Shown here piece after piece: positions 1-10,320 of a stretch of 64,000 nucleotides of DNA. The stretch's first letter is position 1. Each line of letters opens with the position of its first letter. A program made the translations under genes and the position numbers. The notes beneath the pieces are model-generated. The model was not told the origin of the DNA. It searched no databases and saw only the letters and a list, made by a program, of their open reading frames with translations. The stretch spans positions 18,179,001 through 18,243,000 of the forward strand of contig OX387202.1 in the NCBI GenBank assembly GCA_947561715.1, written 5' to 3'. This DNA comes from Ascidia mentula (taxonomy: Eukaryota; Chordata; Ascidiacea; Phlebobranchia; Ascidiidae).

Positions 1-125
1 CTGCCCGTGCATGGTGGATTATAATAATACCTTGTGATTGCGACAAGGTTTAGTCACTTTGTTTTGAATTTATCTACCACGAGGGTCCTGTGGTCGTGAC
101 TGCTGGTCGGTAAATGTTGCTACAG

Positions 126-1047
126 ATCAAGTTAATTGGTCGTTATGAAATTTCTGGCCTACAGGTGTAAGTTTTAACCTAGATCATCTTTCACCAAAGC
201 ACAAATCGCACATTTTGAAAAATTTTCACACTCATAAACTAATGTAATAATTTTTAACGACACAAGAAAAATCAAAATTGTAATCAAATAAATTGTATTC
301 GCCAAATATAAAGGGCCTGCGCAGTAGGGCGATCCCGCCTTGCTATGCGTAAGCATGGCATTACTTCTGCGTTGTATTTCAGGCCATTTTTTTTCATGAC
401 AAGCGAAAACACCTTTTAGTGTGTTGTCATAGATGTGTTCCAATAGGTTAATTGGTATTTTGCAAGCAGTAGCAAACCAAGTTTTGATACCGAACCGCTG
501 CCGCGTAGTTCTCATATAACGGTGGACCCATTAATAGCGATTGATTGCAAATTCTATGGAGAATTAAATTGAAACTCTCAGACGTAGGAACAGCTATTAC
601 GAACTCGGCAGCGATTTGATCGACCGGTTATGAGCATCGAAAAGTAGGTCACTTATATTGCACTTATCGACCTTTGCATTTCTTGAATGTAATTATATAA
701 AACCGCTAGTGTGTAGCGTGCTATAAGTCACCCATGTTATACGTTCTATGATGTTTATGTGCAAATTTGCATCAACGTTTACGATAGAGCAAGAGTGGAT
801 GACTAGTAATGTGAATTTCAAGTATAAAAGGGCGTTGTGAAGTTTAATAACAACTTGATTCCTTTTTTTTCTTTGCAGCGTTGAAACATCGCCTTTGAAA
901 ACCCAGTATTCAAAAACGAGCACTTGCAAGCAGCATTCTGTTGGTTCTTGGAGGCGTGATATTGCAAGGCGCTTAATTAAATATCACCATGACAGATCGA
1001 CGAAACAACCGCTTAGAGGTTTAACAAAAAAATACCATCTTTCGTGA
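126..1047 (+). CDS. Unrecognised gene, 3' end (two putative terminal exons)
   Basis: Two plus-strand exons can be proposed. The first (126-166) follows a ...gctacag acceptor, reads IKLIGRYEISGLQ and ends at a strong AGGT|GTAAGT donor. The second (879-1047) follows a long pyrimidine tract (ttttttttctttgcag) and is open to TGA at 1045-1047. The phases fit (2 bases plus 1). The last exon encodes about 55 residues rich in Arg, Lys and His (for example SWRRDIARRLIKYHHDR) with no domain I recognise. Upstream exons lie outside the window. Its final codons overlap, on the opposite strand, the tail of the ORF at 1021-1584, so one of the two ends is probably wrong. Exon 1 could be chance; the acceptor and open frame of exon 2 are the better evidence. 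Confidence 0.35.
299..376 (+). repeat. Dispersed short repeat, copy 1
   Basis: About 75 bases beginning cgccaaatataaagggcctg and ending near attacttctgcg recur at 7782-7857 with only scattered differences, including the motif gctatgcgtaagcat. The size and interspersion suggest a SINE or MITE. No coding capacity. Confidence 0.6.
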
Positions 1048-1584
1048 CGTGAAACTGTGGCAAAGTTTTTTTTTCAAATCAAACCTGCCGTCGTGTCGCT
1101 GCTCCTCGTCAAACACGTTGTCGGCCCACTCACTTGCCGATGGCGAACCAACCCGATACTGTGGCCTGCTTATTCCGTGTTGGTTGATGGACACGACGCA
1201 CTCAACCGTGTCGTCGTTTTCTTCCTCGTTGTGCGTCTCCAAAATCGCCGTTTCCGAGAAACTCTTCCGTTCCATCGCTTTTTCCTCGGATCGAATTCGA
1301 CGCAAACGCGACGAAAGGCGCCTTGCTGACGTCACACGCGTGATGTAGCCCCCACTAGTGTCGGTCTGTTGGCGCGAAAGTTTTGGCGCCAAGTTGTTGT
1401 TGTTTTTAAGAATATCGTCGTCCTTCGTGACCTTGGGTTCTACTTCCTCTTCATCGTCAGCAAGGGATTTGCGCCTACTCATTGCTCGGTGGAAGAGTGC
1501 CAGGTCTTCAGATGGAAAGTGGGCTTTAATCGGTTCGGTGCCAACGCACGAACGCACATCAAACTGCATGTCATTGCAAGACAT
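1021..1584 (-). CDS. Acidic, basic-patch protein exon, unrecognised
   Basis: An open frame of 187 codons on the minus strand has a composition typical of a real disordered protein: an acidic run (SLADDEEEVEPK), an Asn run, an Arg-rich patch (SARRLSSRLRRIRSEEK) and a Glu/Asp-rich stretch. No catalytic or folded domain is recognised. A TATA box lies just upstream on the same strand at 1608-1615. It predicts a start site near the first ATG (1582-1584), so translation may begin at the second Met (1567-1569) or at a later one. The frame runs to TAA at 1021, but a plausible donor (GGCAG|GTTTGA, exon end 1085) suggests this may be a first exon whose partners lie further left. Coding status is likely; function and 3' end are unknown. 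Confidence 0.5.
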   Translation of the reverse strand: MSCNDMQFDVRSCVGTEPIKAHFPSEDLALFHRAMSRRKSLADDEEEVEPKVTKDDDILKNNNNLAPKLSRQQTDTSGGYITRVTSARRLSSRLRRIRSEEKAMERKSFSETAILETHNEEENDDTVECVVSINQHGISRPQYRVGSPSASEWADNVFDEEQRHDGRFDLKKKLCHSFTSRKMVFFC

Positions 1585-1607
1585 CCTATGTTCGACCAGC
1601 AGCGCTA

Positions 1608-1615
1608 TTTATATA
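1608..1615 (-). promoter_or_regulatory. TATA box of the minus-strand acidic-protein exon
   Basis: On the minus strand the sequence reads ctaTATAAAtag about 25-40 bases upstream of the first two ATG codons of the 1021-1584 ORF. The spacing fits a metazoan TATA promoter with initiation around 1575-1585. Confidence 0.4.
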
Positions 1616-3480
1616 GGCAGGATTTACAAACAGCCTTACAAACAAAGTGTTCGCAGCCTAAAAGGTTTCAGATGGTTGAGACTCGAAAAATCGTGTTTTC
1701 ACCGAAAAGCCCGCTGTATATTATTGAAGTCTGATCTTTTGTTGTGTGCAAAATACAACAAGACTGTAGTGTTTGATGTGAATTATATCTACCTTGCAGA
1801 AATAGCTTCCAGTCCCACAAAAATAATATTTTTTTGATCACTTACATGCTGAAGCGACGAGCGTTCACATCAAACTTTTGTCACCCGCGCTTGATTGCTT
1901 GTTTACAACCCTTGCTACCCACTCACGGAAGCACTACCTGTCGTCCAACGACAAAACAAAACAAACACGCGCGCGCACGTAACAGCGACTCTATATACCT
2001 AGCGGATGTGGAGATGAACTTTGAATAGAGGCCTGCGCGAGCGTCCGGCAAATAGCGTGGCGTTTAAGAGGAAGACGCGCGCGCACGAAAGACTACTTGA
2101 TGCATGGCACATTCGCCGTCCACAACTCACCTGCCAAAACGCCGCGAAAGACTTCAACACGACGAAGCATGATAAATTTATACTTTAGGTAATGACTGCC
2201 TCTGAGTCATGGTCGCCATGGCGACTACCTGCGCACTAGTCTTTCACGTATGACAGAATATCTGCAAGTTGTGCGTCAGTCTGCCTGGCCCGCACATCTG
2301 AGCTGAATGGCTACATGACACAATATATATATTAATTTTATATAAAAGATCGCACCAACGTTAATCGTCCATCACTCATTGAGTTATTTTTTATACTTAA
2401 CAAGACAGGGCAGATCCGTCAGCACCAACTAGTAAACAGGCTGAATCCTGTAGTATGAGTGACATTTTTCGTTTATATATACCTATACGCCAAGATTGTT
2501 TAAACTATACCCTGTCATTGCTATTTAGATAATTTCACCAATTATGCAAACGACAGCAAGGCCGAGGTCTCGACTCGTAGTACCTTCGTCCGAAGCGCGC
2601 AGTGCAAATTACCGTTTGTGCTTGAAATAACCCTCAATACCTGATCGCTTGCCCCAAACCAAAATACCAGCTCTGTGATCTAGCCATCAATCATCTTCTG
2701 CAGCGCTCTAAACGCACAATGCGCTTTCAGCACAGGGCTTTTGCAGTTTAACTGCTCTCTTTTGACCTCAAATAACTACATATTCACAATAAATTCGAAA
2801 TTTGGCGACTGAAGCGTTCACAGTCGAACGATTGCCGGTTCGTAACTGTTTTCCGTTCAGGAAATATAAATAAGGCAGGCTACTGTATAGCGTATATAGG
2901 ACAGATGCTGTTTCCAAACAAGGGACGTTGTTTGCCGTTGTCTCCCAACCGGGCAACGGTTCTGCGATCAAAGACGACCACGAGATTGACAATTCACCAT
3001 TTGTTTGTGCACGCTAGGAGGGCAGTTGTGCCGTAAGGTTGACAGCAATCCATAAACAACTTTTTATTTGTTTGTGTTGCTTTTTGTACCGTTCTTCACA
3101 ATCAACGTTTTCGTAATATTTAGAGGGAATATAAATTTGCCTTAATATGAAATCAAATCAGTTTCGTTTGCCTTTTTTTGCTGAGCCATACGTGTGTGTC
3201 TGAATTGGAATTTAGGTAAATCAAGGGCTGAAATCCCATACAAAGAATCGAACATTATCGAAACTGGTGTACTTGATAACGAGTCCCAGAAATTGGAAAG
3301 GTTATCTCGATTTGTAATTTTCGGTATATGGGTCGGGCTCATTTTTGCGAGGTGTTGCGCCCCTAAAGGCTATGCGCCCTAGGCCGTTTCCTTGTTTGCC
3401 TAATAGACGCACCAGTCCTGGTTATCGCATGTAAGCTTGCATGCGAACTCCGTTTAACTTCTATGGTCATAAATCATGTC
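1616..3480. other. Intergenic stretch, no gene seen
   Basis: AT-rich sequence between the acidic-protein promoter and the end of the 191-residue gene. It holds a short alternating GC tract (acgcgcgcgcacg near 1967-1980) and only short open frames without splice or family support. Confidence 0.4.
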
Positions 3481-5496
3481 TCACTTGCATGAATGCTTCT
3501 TTGTCCAAGTGTCAAACATTTGCAGGGTCAGATACAGCGTGTTTTCGTCATGACTCGGACTTATCGACCCAATGGCCTTCTGCCACGTCACAAACGGGTG
3601 CACGGCTTGTTCGTTCGCCATTCTCTCCATGAATTGGTATTCCTTGACGTCACCGTTTTGATTTCGAATTGCTGCGAAACGAAATGTAAGCGTGAATTTT
3701 CCTTGACGTAAGCTTAATGACATAACCAAGCATATGTGAGGAATGGAGGAAAACACATGTTGCTAAAGACCTTGGAAATCTTCAACAGTTTAAAAGAAAA
3801 GATTTTTGAAATTCGGAACAAAAGTGTTTGTTAATGGCACGCTGGTGTTACAGATAGCATGGCAAGGATACTTTGTGTTAAATTGCGTCGCTGAAAAACA
3901 TGCTTCATAAAACTGTAAATTATTTTGAATTCTGCAAAAAAAAGTAAGATAGAAAGAGTACAAATTGGTACAAACGAAAAATACGACCAATGTTTGATAA
4001 AAGAGATGTTTCCGCCCGGGCTCGAACCGGGGACCTTTCGCGTGTTAGGCGAACGTGATAACCACTACACTACGGAAACCACGAGTTCTCAGCGTAACAA
4101 ATGCCCTCTAATATCATGGAGCCACTAGGCATGTTGTTTTAAATGCAGTTTGGAAACGTTGGTAAATAGAGTCTGAACATTTAGTTTCGATGGCCACAGT
4201 CTTGCAAATGATCGATTTGAATTGTTTATTTTGACAAGCTGCAATATGCGGTCATTTTTCTGGTTTTCTGTCCTTTTGAAAGCAGTTCACATTTAAAGAT
4301 TATCCAACAATTAACTAAGACAAAATGTTAGTAAAATATTAGACCCATTCCCTGCTTCTATGGCAGCTGCTTTTAACTGGAGGTCCATGGTGCTTTATCT
4401 GAAGGGTTTCCCAATATTTCCGTAAACAACATACCTTCGCTGCCCATCTGTCTAGCGATCAAATTCATTTTGTTTAAACCGATATCAGGTGATAGTGCTA
4501 CAATATTTTGTTTTGTTAGTCAAAAGAGTCAAGAGTCATGGTACATTACCAATCAAAAAGGTCTTGTGGTCTAGTTTATAAAGTGGCCAAATCAGCTAGG
4601 AAACCCTGGCTATTATTACCTTCGGATGGGATAAACAAATTATTTGGCGCATACGCCAATTATACCACATTCATTTAAATAAACTAAGCTAAAAAAATAA
4701 ACTAAAATTCATTTAAATAAATAAAAAAATTCACATGCACGTAGTTACCTATAACGTATTGCGTCGCATTTGAAACGTCAATCTTGATGAACTTTAGCGG
4801 CACCAAACGTCGAAGCTCCAAGCAAATGCCGACCGGAAAAATTTCGTCGTTGCGAACTCGATAAAGCCGACTCATTTCGCAAATCAGCAACCAGTTTTTC
4901 GTCAGGGCAAGAGTGCGAATGTCCTTAATTGACACCTTCTGCCTGATCAAAAAAAATGCAAAAATGCACTGAAAAATGCTCTCAAAGGGATGGTATAGAG
5001 GAAATGAAATGTACCTGTTAGTTACCTTTTGCTTCCAAGCTTTTGAGCATTAGTGCCTTCAAATTTACTTAAGGGCATAAAATCGCCTTCAACTGCAACC
5101 CTCCAACTTTTAAACAAGGAATATTGACCATAAGATAACAAATTCTACAAAAAGAACCATATATAGGTTTCAAAAAAATATAATAATTGAGATAGGAGAA
5201 TTGCACCTGAACTTTGTTTCTTGTCAGTCTGTGATGACATTTTCCACACTCCATAGGTACATCACTGTTTTTGCGACTAAAAACAGTTGTGTTCAGTAAA
5301 AAACATTTAAAATGAATTTTTTGGCAATCGCCTAAGAAAATATCATAAACGATATACTATTCCACACTGTCAAAAGAATAAAGTCAATGCACTTGGCTCA
5401 CCAGTGAAATTGACGATCTTTTCCTTTCCAGTTGATTTCTGTGCTTTTAAAGATTTGCCCAAACGACGAAACTGAAGACAGAGAGCAACTCTCCAT
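3481..5496 (-). CDS. Unrecognised 191-residue protein with a CxxC pair, 4 exons
   Basis: Four minus-strand exons join in phase: 5402-5496, 5207-5276, 4749-4938 and 3481-3701 (576 bases, 191 residues, TGA stop). The donors are CTG|GTGAGC, CAG|GTGCAA and ATAG|GTAACT. For exon 3 the in-phase acceptor is the downstream AG of gatcaggcag. The protein starts MESCSLSSVSS. It has ECGKCHHR at about residues 40-47, a possible half of a zinc site, then a long alternating hydrophobic/charged region (WLLICEMSRLYRVR, PVGICLELRRLVPLKF) that looks like a beta-rich fold. I do not recognise the family. It is divergent from the AKAP-like gene, 261 bp apart, and carries a tRNA gene in its last intron. The exon model is well supported by phase; the function is unknown. 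Confidence 0.7.
3999..4002 (-). terminator. Pol III terminator of tRNA-Val
   Basis: On the minus strand TTTT begins five bases after the tRNA 3' end (tctcTTTTatc), the usual minimal RNA polymerase III stop signal. Confidence 0.7.
4007..4079 (-). tRNA. tRNA-Val (anticodon AAC)
   Basis: The minus strand gives a complete 73-nt cloverleaf: acceptor GTTTCCG pairing with CGGAAAC, D arm with TAGTGTAGTGG (A box), anticodon stem TTCGC/GCGAA around loop CTAACAC, and T arm CCCGG-TTCGAGC-CCGGG (B box). The anticodon AAC lies at 4044-4046. The sequence is nearly identical to animal tRNA-Val(AAC) as I remember it. A run of four T follows (3999-4002). The gene is nested in the last intron of the 191-residue gene on the same strand. 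Confidence 0.97.
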
Positions 5497-5757
5497 ATCT
5501 GTTATACGTTGGACTGGCCATATAGTTTAATGTAGCGGCACATTTACACATTCCAACGAAGTTACTCCACACCCTTGATCTCGAAGCATTCTTACAATTT
5601 AAGTTTACTCAGGTCTGTGTCGTCACAATGTGCAATTTATGACGTAGCAAAGATAACTATTTGAAACAGATTTTGTTTCCACAGATTTTTGTTTCCTAGG
5701 ACGTTAAAGCATTTTATCCGTTGACAGAGTTGCTTTATATTTGCCTAGTTTTGAAAG
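5497..5757. promoter_or_regulatory. Shared bidirectional promoter region
   Basis: Only 261 bp separate the start codons of the minus-strand 191-residue gene (5496) and the plus-strand AKAP-like gene (5758). No clear TATA box is visible for either. The stretch ttgcctag (AG at 5745-5746) before the plus-strand ATG could be a splice or trans-splice acceptor; that is inference. Confidence 0.5.
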
Positions 5758-8182
5758 ATGCCGAAGTGCTTTCCGTGGTGCGTGTGTCGATCTCGCAAAA
5801 GGAGAAAGGTTAGTCGGATATAAAACCCAACTCTTTCAAAGAAGAATCATTTAGGCTACCTGTAGTATCATAGACATTTTCCTGCTAAAAGTAGCCTTAC
5901 ATTGTTTCTTGTTGACCACTGATGTTTCTTTACATGTTCAGGTTTGTTATCAATTTACTAAATATACAAATAACTGCTTAAAGCGTAATAAGCCACTAGT
6001 TCCCAATCTTTTTGCATACAAATACGGCATCCTAACAAAGATTTTGCGACATGAGGAACTCACGAGCATTTGCATAACTAATTCTGATTGTCTAACTCGA
6101 CGAATTGTTGGGAATTTTAATTTGCCAAAAGCTTTTGTGCTCAAATTTTAGTCACCTTATAAACTTATTCCCAATTTTTGTTGTACAAGTTTATAGTTAG
6201 TCCCACGACGATTTTCAACAACCAACGCTAGAGCGCGCCCTTGAGTACTAAAAGCATGCTTTGGGTCAATGTCGATTCCCAAAGCCACAACCACCAGCTG
6301 CAATCATGAGACCTTAGGTCGAAACAGTGTACAACTGTCAGCAGCTCTCAATAATTGCCTAAGCAATTTTTGCATGTATATGTGTCATAGAAGTTTTAAC
6401 TGTTTTTAGAGAAACAGAGGTCTCGTAAACCAGGAGGGCTACGATATATTGGTGAGTCACGCGATTTATTGCCATTAACTAGGACACGCCAACATTAAAT
6501 GCATTGGTTCATTTTAGGATGGAGGAACACTGCAATCCAACGCTGGACTGGAAATAAACCGCTACGGAACGGCAGAAACAGGTGGAAAGTGAATAATTAT
6601 TTCAAACAATGCTGTTTGTCAGGAGAATTACTCCTGTATAAAATCCTAAGTCGTTTGTTTGACAAGATTTTTCCTTGTTTTGTAAGTGATACGGATGATA
6701 CAAGCATAGATGAAATAACATATCGAGGAAAAACCTTGTATAACAAACGACTTAGAATTTTATACAGGATTTGTCCGAAAAATCCGTTACAAGTCTATAT
6801 GTTGGTCATATCAGGAGATTCCGATTATACAAACGTTGAAAATTACGTATTGAATTTGTTGTTTAATGCAGTTAATAAGGTTCACTGGCATCCCAGCCAA
6901 GGCAGTGGGGCGATCCAGCTTTGCCATGCGATAAAGCATGTAACACCTTTGCTATAAACGCAGTTCTCACATTTGACGATATATATGGTCGTGCGGATCT
7001 CGATTCAAGCTTCACGTCCACCAGTTGCTCGACCAACTGCTCAAAAGACATCTCTCCGCACAACTTGGCGAGACTCGAAGCTGCCATAGAACTTGTTGCC
7101 GCGCAATTTGCCCAGGAAATTATTAGTGACGCTTTGGTCATATTTTCTCAAAACCTCGGTGTGGAATTTAATGTGGAAGATTCCGTTACAAGCGGAACTC
7201 TGTCAGGTGTGTGTATAAAATCTTCTATTGGGACTTGCACGATATCCACTTTTGCCGTTGACATAGCAAGTATTACGTTTCAGTGTGGTATAATTAATCT
7301 ATCTTATTGTGCACCAGCGGTTTCGAAACTATCATAAATTTGCAAAAAAAAATAAAACCGTCACAAAGTGACCGTGGAAATTTCGCGAAGCTCCCAAAAA
7401 ATGCATACATTGGCTAAATCGTTTTGTTGTAAAATTCAGAAGAAAGCATGTCGACGATATCGTGTGGCTCCGACTTGACGGAAGATGTCGCTATAACTCA
7501 CTTTGTCACCGAGCTCCTGGGTCGTGTGATCGAGAAAGCCCAACGACAAACGAGCGACACACAGCTGGAAGAACAACCCGATGTCTTGTTAAAAGAATCA
7601 ATTTCAGACACAACTTCCTGTCATGAAGATGTGAAAAGCACATCAACGGAAAGTACAGGTACTTGGCATGGTCGTGATGGGACGTATTTTGTACCCCAAT
7701 TTTGCCATGATTACCTTAGGTGAATGCTAGTCATAAGAAATGTGAAAATAATGCCATACTGTTGAATATTAGAGCTGTGATCGCCAAATATAAAGGGCCT
7801 GCGCGGTGGGGCCATCCTGCATTGCTATGCGTAAGCATTGCATTACTTCTGCGCTGTTGAATTCAATGTTGGTTTCGTTGCAATGCAAACAGGAATAGTG
7901 CGGTCTTAATTCAAAAGTGCTACACAGACAACCGCCCTACACTGCTTTGTTTGCCTCTGCAGTTTAAAACAAAACGACCCAATGGCCGTAAAATATAAAA
8001 AAGGGTCTTTTCAAAAACCAGTTGCAAATTCTGAACGGTTTCATAATTTTTCAGAGGTCGTTTCGCCGGAAGAGTCGGAAGAGGAACCTCTTGCTTGGGA
8101 TAACTACGACTTCAACCAACCCTTGTTCGGCAATTTGCGTCTTCAGCCAGCTCCACCGCTGGTGACCCATCAGGAAGGGTGA
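5758..8182 (+). CDS. A-kinase-anchoring-protein-like, 248 residues, 6 exons
   Basis: Exons 5758-5808, 6410-6451, 6518-6581, 6964-7206, 7440-7658 and 8055-8182 join in phase to 747 bases with a TGA stop. The N-terminus MPKCFPWCVCRSRKRRK is Cys-rich then basic, like the palmitoylated membrane anchors of small AKAPs (AKAP7/AKAP18, smAKAP). Residues 90-115 (AAIELVAAQFAQEIISDAL) form an amphipathic helix with the spacing and Ala/Ile/Leu pattern of PKA regulatory-subunit docking helices. Residues 151-170 (ITHFVTELLGRVIEKAQRQ) form a second possible one. The C-terminal third is Ser/Thr/Glu-rich and probably disordered (SPEESEEEPLAWDNYDF). Likely role: tethering PKA at a membrane. The start ATG precedes an in-phase donor, AAG|GTTAGT. 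The splice model is strong; the AKAP call rests on helix pattern and anchor layout only. Confidence 0.65.
6632..6770. repeat. Long imperfect inverted repeat (hairpin) in an intron
   Basis: The arm at 6632-6677 (tcctgtataaaatcctaagt, cgtttgtttgacaag...) is matched in reverse complement by 6724-6770 (...aacaaacgacttagaatttt, atacagga), with a loop of about 46 bases. It sits in intron 3 of the AKAP-like gene. The form fits a small non-autonomous DNA element or fold-back sequence; no coding capacity. Confidence 0.6.
6888..6955 (+). repeat. Diverged relative of the short repeat, next to a splice acceptor
   Basis: The stretch ggcagtggggcgatccagct ... ttgccatgcgataaagcatg ... cacctttgct is recognisably related to the copies at 299-376 and 7782-7857 but more diverged. 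It ends a few bases before the acceptor (AG at 6962-6963) of exon 4 of the AKAP-like gene, so repeat sequence may supply part of that acceptor region. Confidence 0.4.
7782..7857 (+). repeat. Dispersed short repeat, copy 2
   Basis: Closely matches the element at 299-376, from cgccaaatataaagggcctg through gctatgcgtaagcat to attacttctgcg. It lies in the last intron of the AKAP-like gene, between the donor at 7659 and the acceptor at 8054. Confidence 0.6.
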
Positions 8183-8262
8183 CGTCATCAGTGATAAGAT
8201 GAACTGTTTGTATTTGCGATATAGCGTTTTTTGTGCGCGTGCAGTTCGTGCGGTTAGAACAA

Positions 8263-8268
8263 AATAAA
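8263..8268 (+). other. Poly(A) signal of the AKAP-like gene
   Basis: AATAAA lies 81 bp after the stop codon, followed by a T-rich stretch (ttcaattttgtgtgttt), the usual arrangement for cleavage and polyadenylation. Confidence 0.6.
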
Positions 8269-10320
8269 CGTTCAATTTTGTGTGTTTAAGTCGACAAAGG
8301 TCACGGAGCTAGGTCAAGGTCACCGTAACCTATTTTTTCTTGGTACTGAGTGCTTATAGCAACGGCTTACTCCGTATTTTGGAAACTTGCTTCTCGAAGA
8401 TGTTGGTTTGATACGAATAACGAAGGTGTTTTCCGGCTTTGTGTTAAGTAGATGTGCTTGATGAATTATAGCTTTCATGTTTTGCGGTCGCCTTTAACAA
8501 AATCCACTTTGTTTGCTGTGTAATACTTAGGCTTGTCGCTGCAAAATTTCCGCAGCCACAAGCAACAAAATTACGACTGCCAATCTAAAAACAAAGTCAT
8601 AACTCAGCCACTTCTACACCAACGTCAAAATGTCTCAACATATTTTGAAAAGTAAGAAAACATTGTAACATTTCATCCGGCTGCGACGCACTGGTTTAGA
8701 GGGCCCATGAATTGGAGGATTTCTATCGTATAAAAGGCTGGGTTCCACCGCTAATGTCATGTGATCTAAATTACGAAAGGTCTTCGCACCGGCATTGTTT
8801 TTTCTCAAAAGGCCCTGCCTATATCTGACACCGAACATGGTAGCGAGAGAACGAAATTCCGCCAGATATAAAGGCCACACTTCGAGACAGGTAAAGAATC
8901 AAGTTTATTGACGACAAAAACATTCCGCAAGTACGATTTACGAGTTGCGGCCGCCGCTGTCGTTACTAACACCATACGTTATATTTTCATATTGTGAAAC
9001 TGCCAATAATGTCGGTTATAATGGACACAGTCGACTGTTATAGAGATATTGAAGAAGGCAAGCGACCAAGTTATTGCGCATAAAGCGGAACTTTAACATT
9101 TTAACCATAACAAGCCACACCACAAAAACGATAGTACTTGTAAAGTTTGAACATCAAGCATGCGTTAAGCCTTTTTCCGCCTCAAAATGAATGTATTGCA
9201 TGCTATGGTAGCAGGGTACTGTGAAACACGTGTAAAAAACGACACCATTGCATCACTTTAGGCCTATTGTCCGACGTTGTGTTTAATTGTATTGAATTGC
9301 AGTGATGAAAGCACGACAATGGCTTCGAAAAGTTAAGGCAAGTGTATGGGTGCATTTGATTGACGTCATATCATTTCTCAAATTATATATGTTTTCTAGT
9401 TTATCACGTACTTTTAGGTAGAAAAACTTGAGGCTGATTGCTTTGAATAAAAATGCCAAAGCGAAGAAGGCGTTTCAAACACAACTGTTTCGACATTAGC
9501 ATTGATGATGAACACAGTTGTGTTGCAACAACTGCTTAATATATCCAGCATCTTAGCTCTGACTTTATTATTGAAAAAAAATACAATACTTTTTTGGGGA
9601 TATTACCGCTGCCACGACAACAAATACAATTCGATTCATAAATTATTCTAAACATTTCCGAGTAATTATTCCTGTTTTCTGAACGTCATACCTGCAATAC
9701 AACAAAAAACATGCGACGTGTTATAACGGACCAGACAAAGCTCAACCCATCACAGCGATTCGCTACTGTTTGCTATACGGTATGCTTACCTCTGGTGGTC
9801 GGTACATATCTTGCGTCGAGTCATGAGGTAATGCAAAATTGTCCTCCGGTTCCTGCAAATACTTTGCGCTTTAGGAAATCATTCAGTATTGTGCTTTTTA
9901 TTATAGATATGCCAGCGACAAAGGTCACTCACAATTAAGCAGGGTTGATTTGTGCGTATTTTTAAGAGCAGTGTTTCAGAAAATACAAATGCGTGTTTCC
10001 TAAAAACTTTTCTCCACGTGGTCCTCTTTAACTACACCGCGCGCATTTCGCGCAAAAAAAAAAGTTATGATAAACACTGCACTAGCGTCGGTAAATTATT
10101 CGCTTCGTGAGAAACAACGTCAGTTAGAAGATCTTCTGTTCGGAAATTCAGCTATTTTTTAATATTTCTATTAAGTCTCGAAAAAAAACATAAACTAAAT
10201 ATTTGCACGTGCTCGTCTGTTTTCATTAAAAATCCCACTGTCGGCGATCGAATACAAAATTCTAGATAAGTCTTGAGGCATTTTTAATTTGAATTGACAC
10301 AAGGAACGGATAGAATTCCT
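8269..10320. other. Intergenic, gene-poor, with a repeat fragment
   Basis: Between the AKAP-like poly(A) signal and the ATG9 stop codon. Two open frames (8635-8880 minus, 9711-9938 plus) have no splice or family support. A fragment of the palindromic repeat family also found at 30.3 and 63.7 kb lies at 9497-9531 (gatgatgaacacagttgtgt). Confidence 0.4.
9497..9531 (+). repeat. Fragment of the 'gatgatgagcacagcagtgtt' palindrome family
   Basis: Reads ttagcattgatgatgaacac then agttgtgttgcaac, matching the arm core of the palindromes at 30251-30376 and 63681-63811. Only part of one arm is present. Confidence 0.45.

Noticed and set aside
1049-1837. Several plus-strand open frames of 90-159 codons
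   Set aside because: They are antisense shadows of the better-supported minus-strand ORF at 1021-1584 or run into unsupported sequence.
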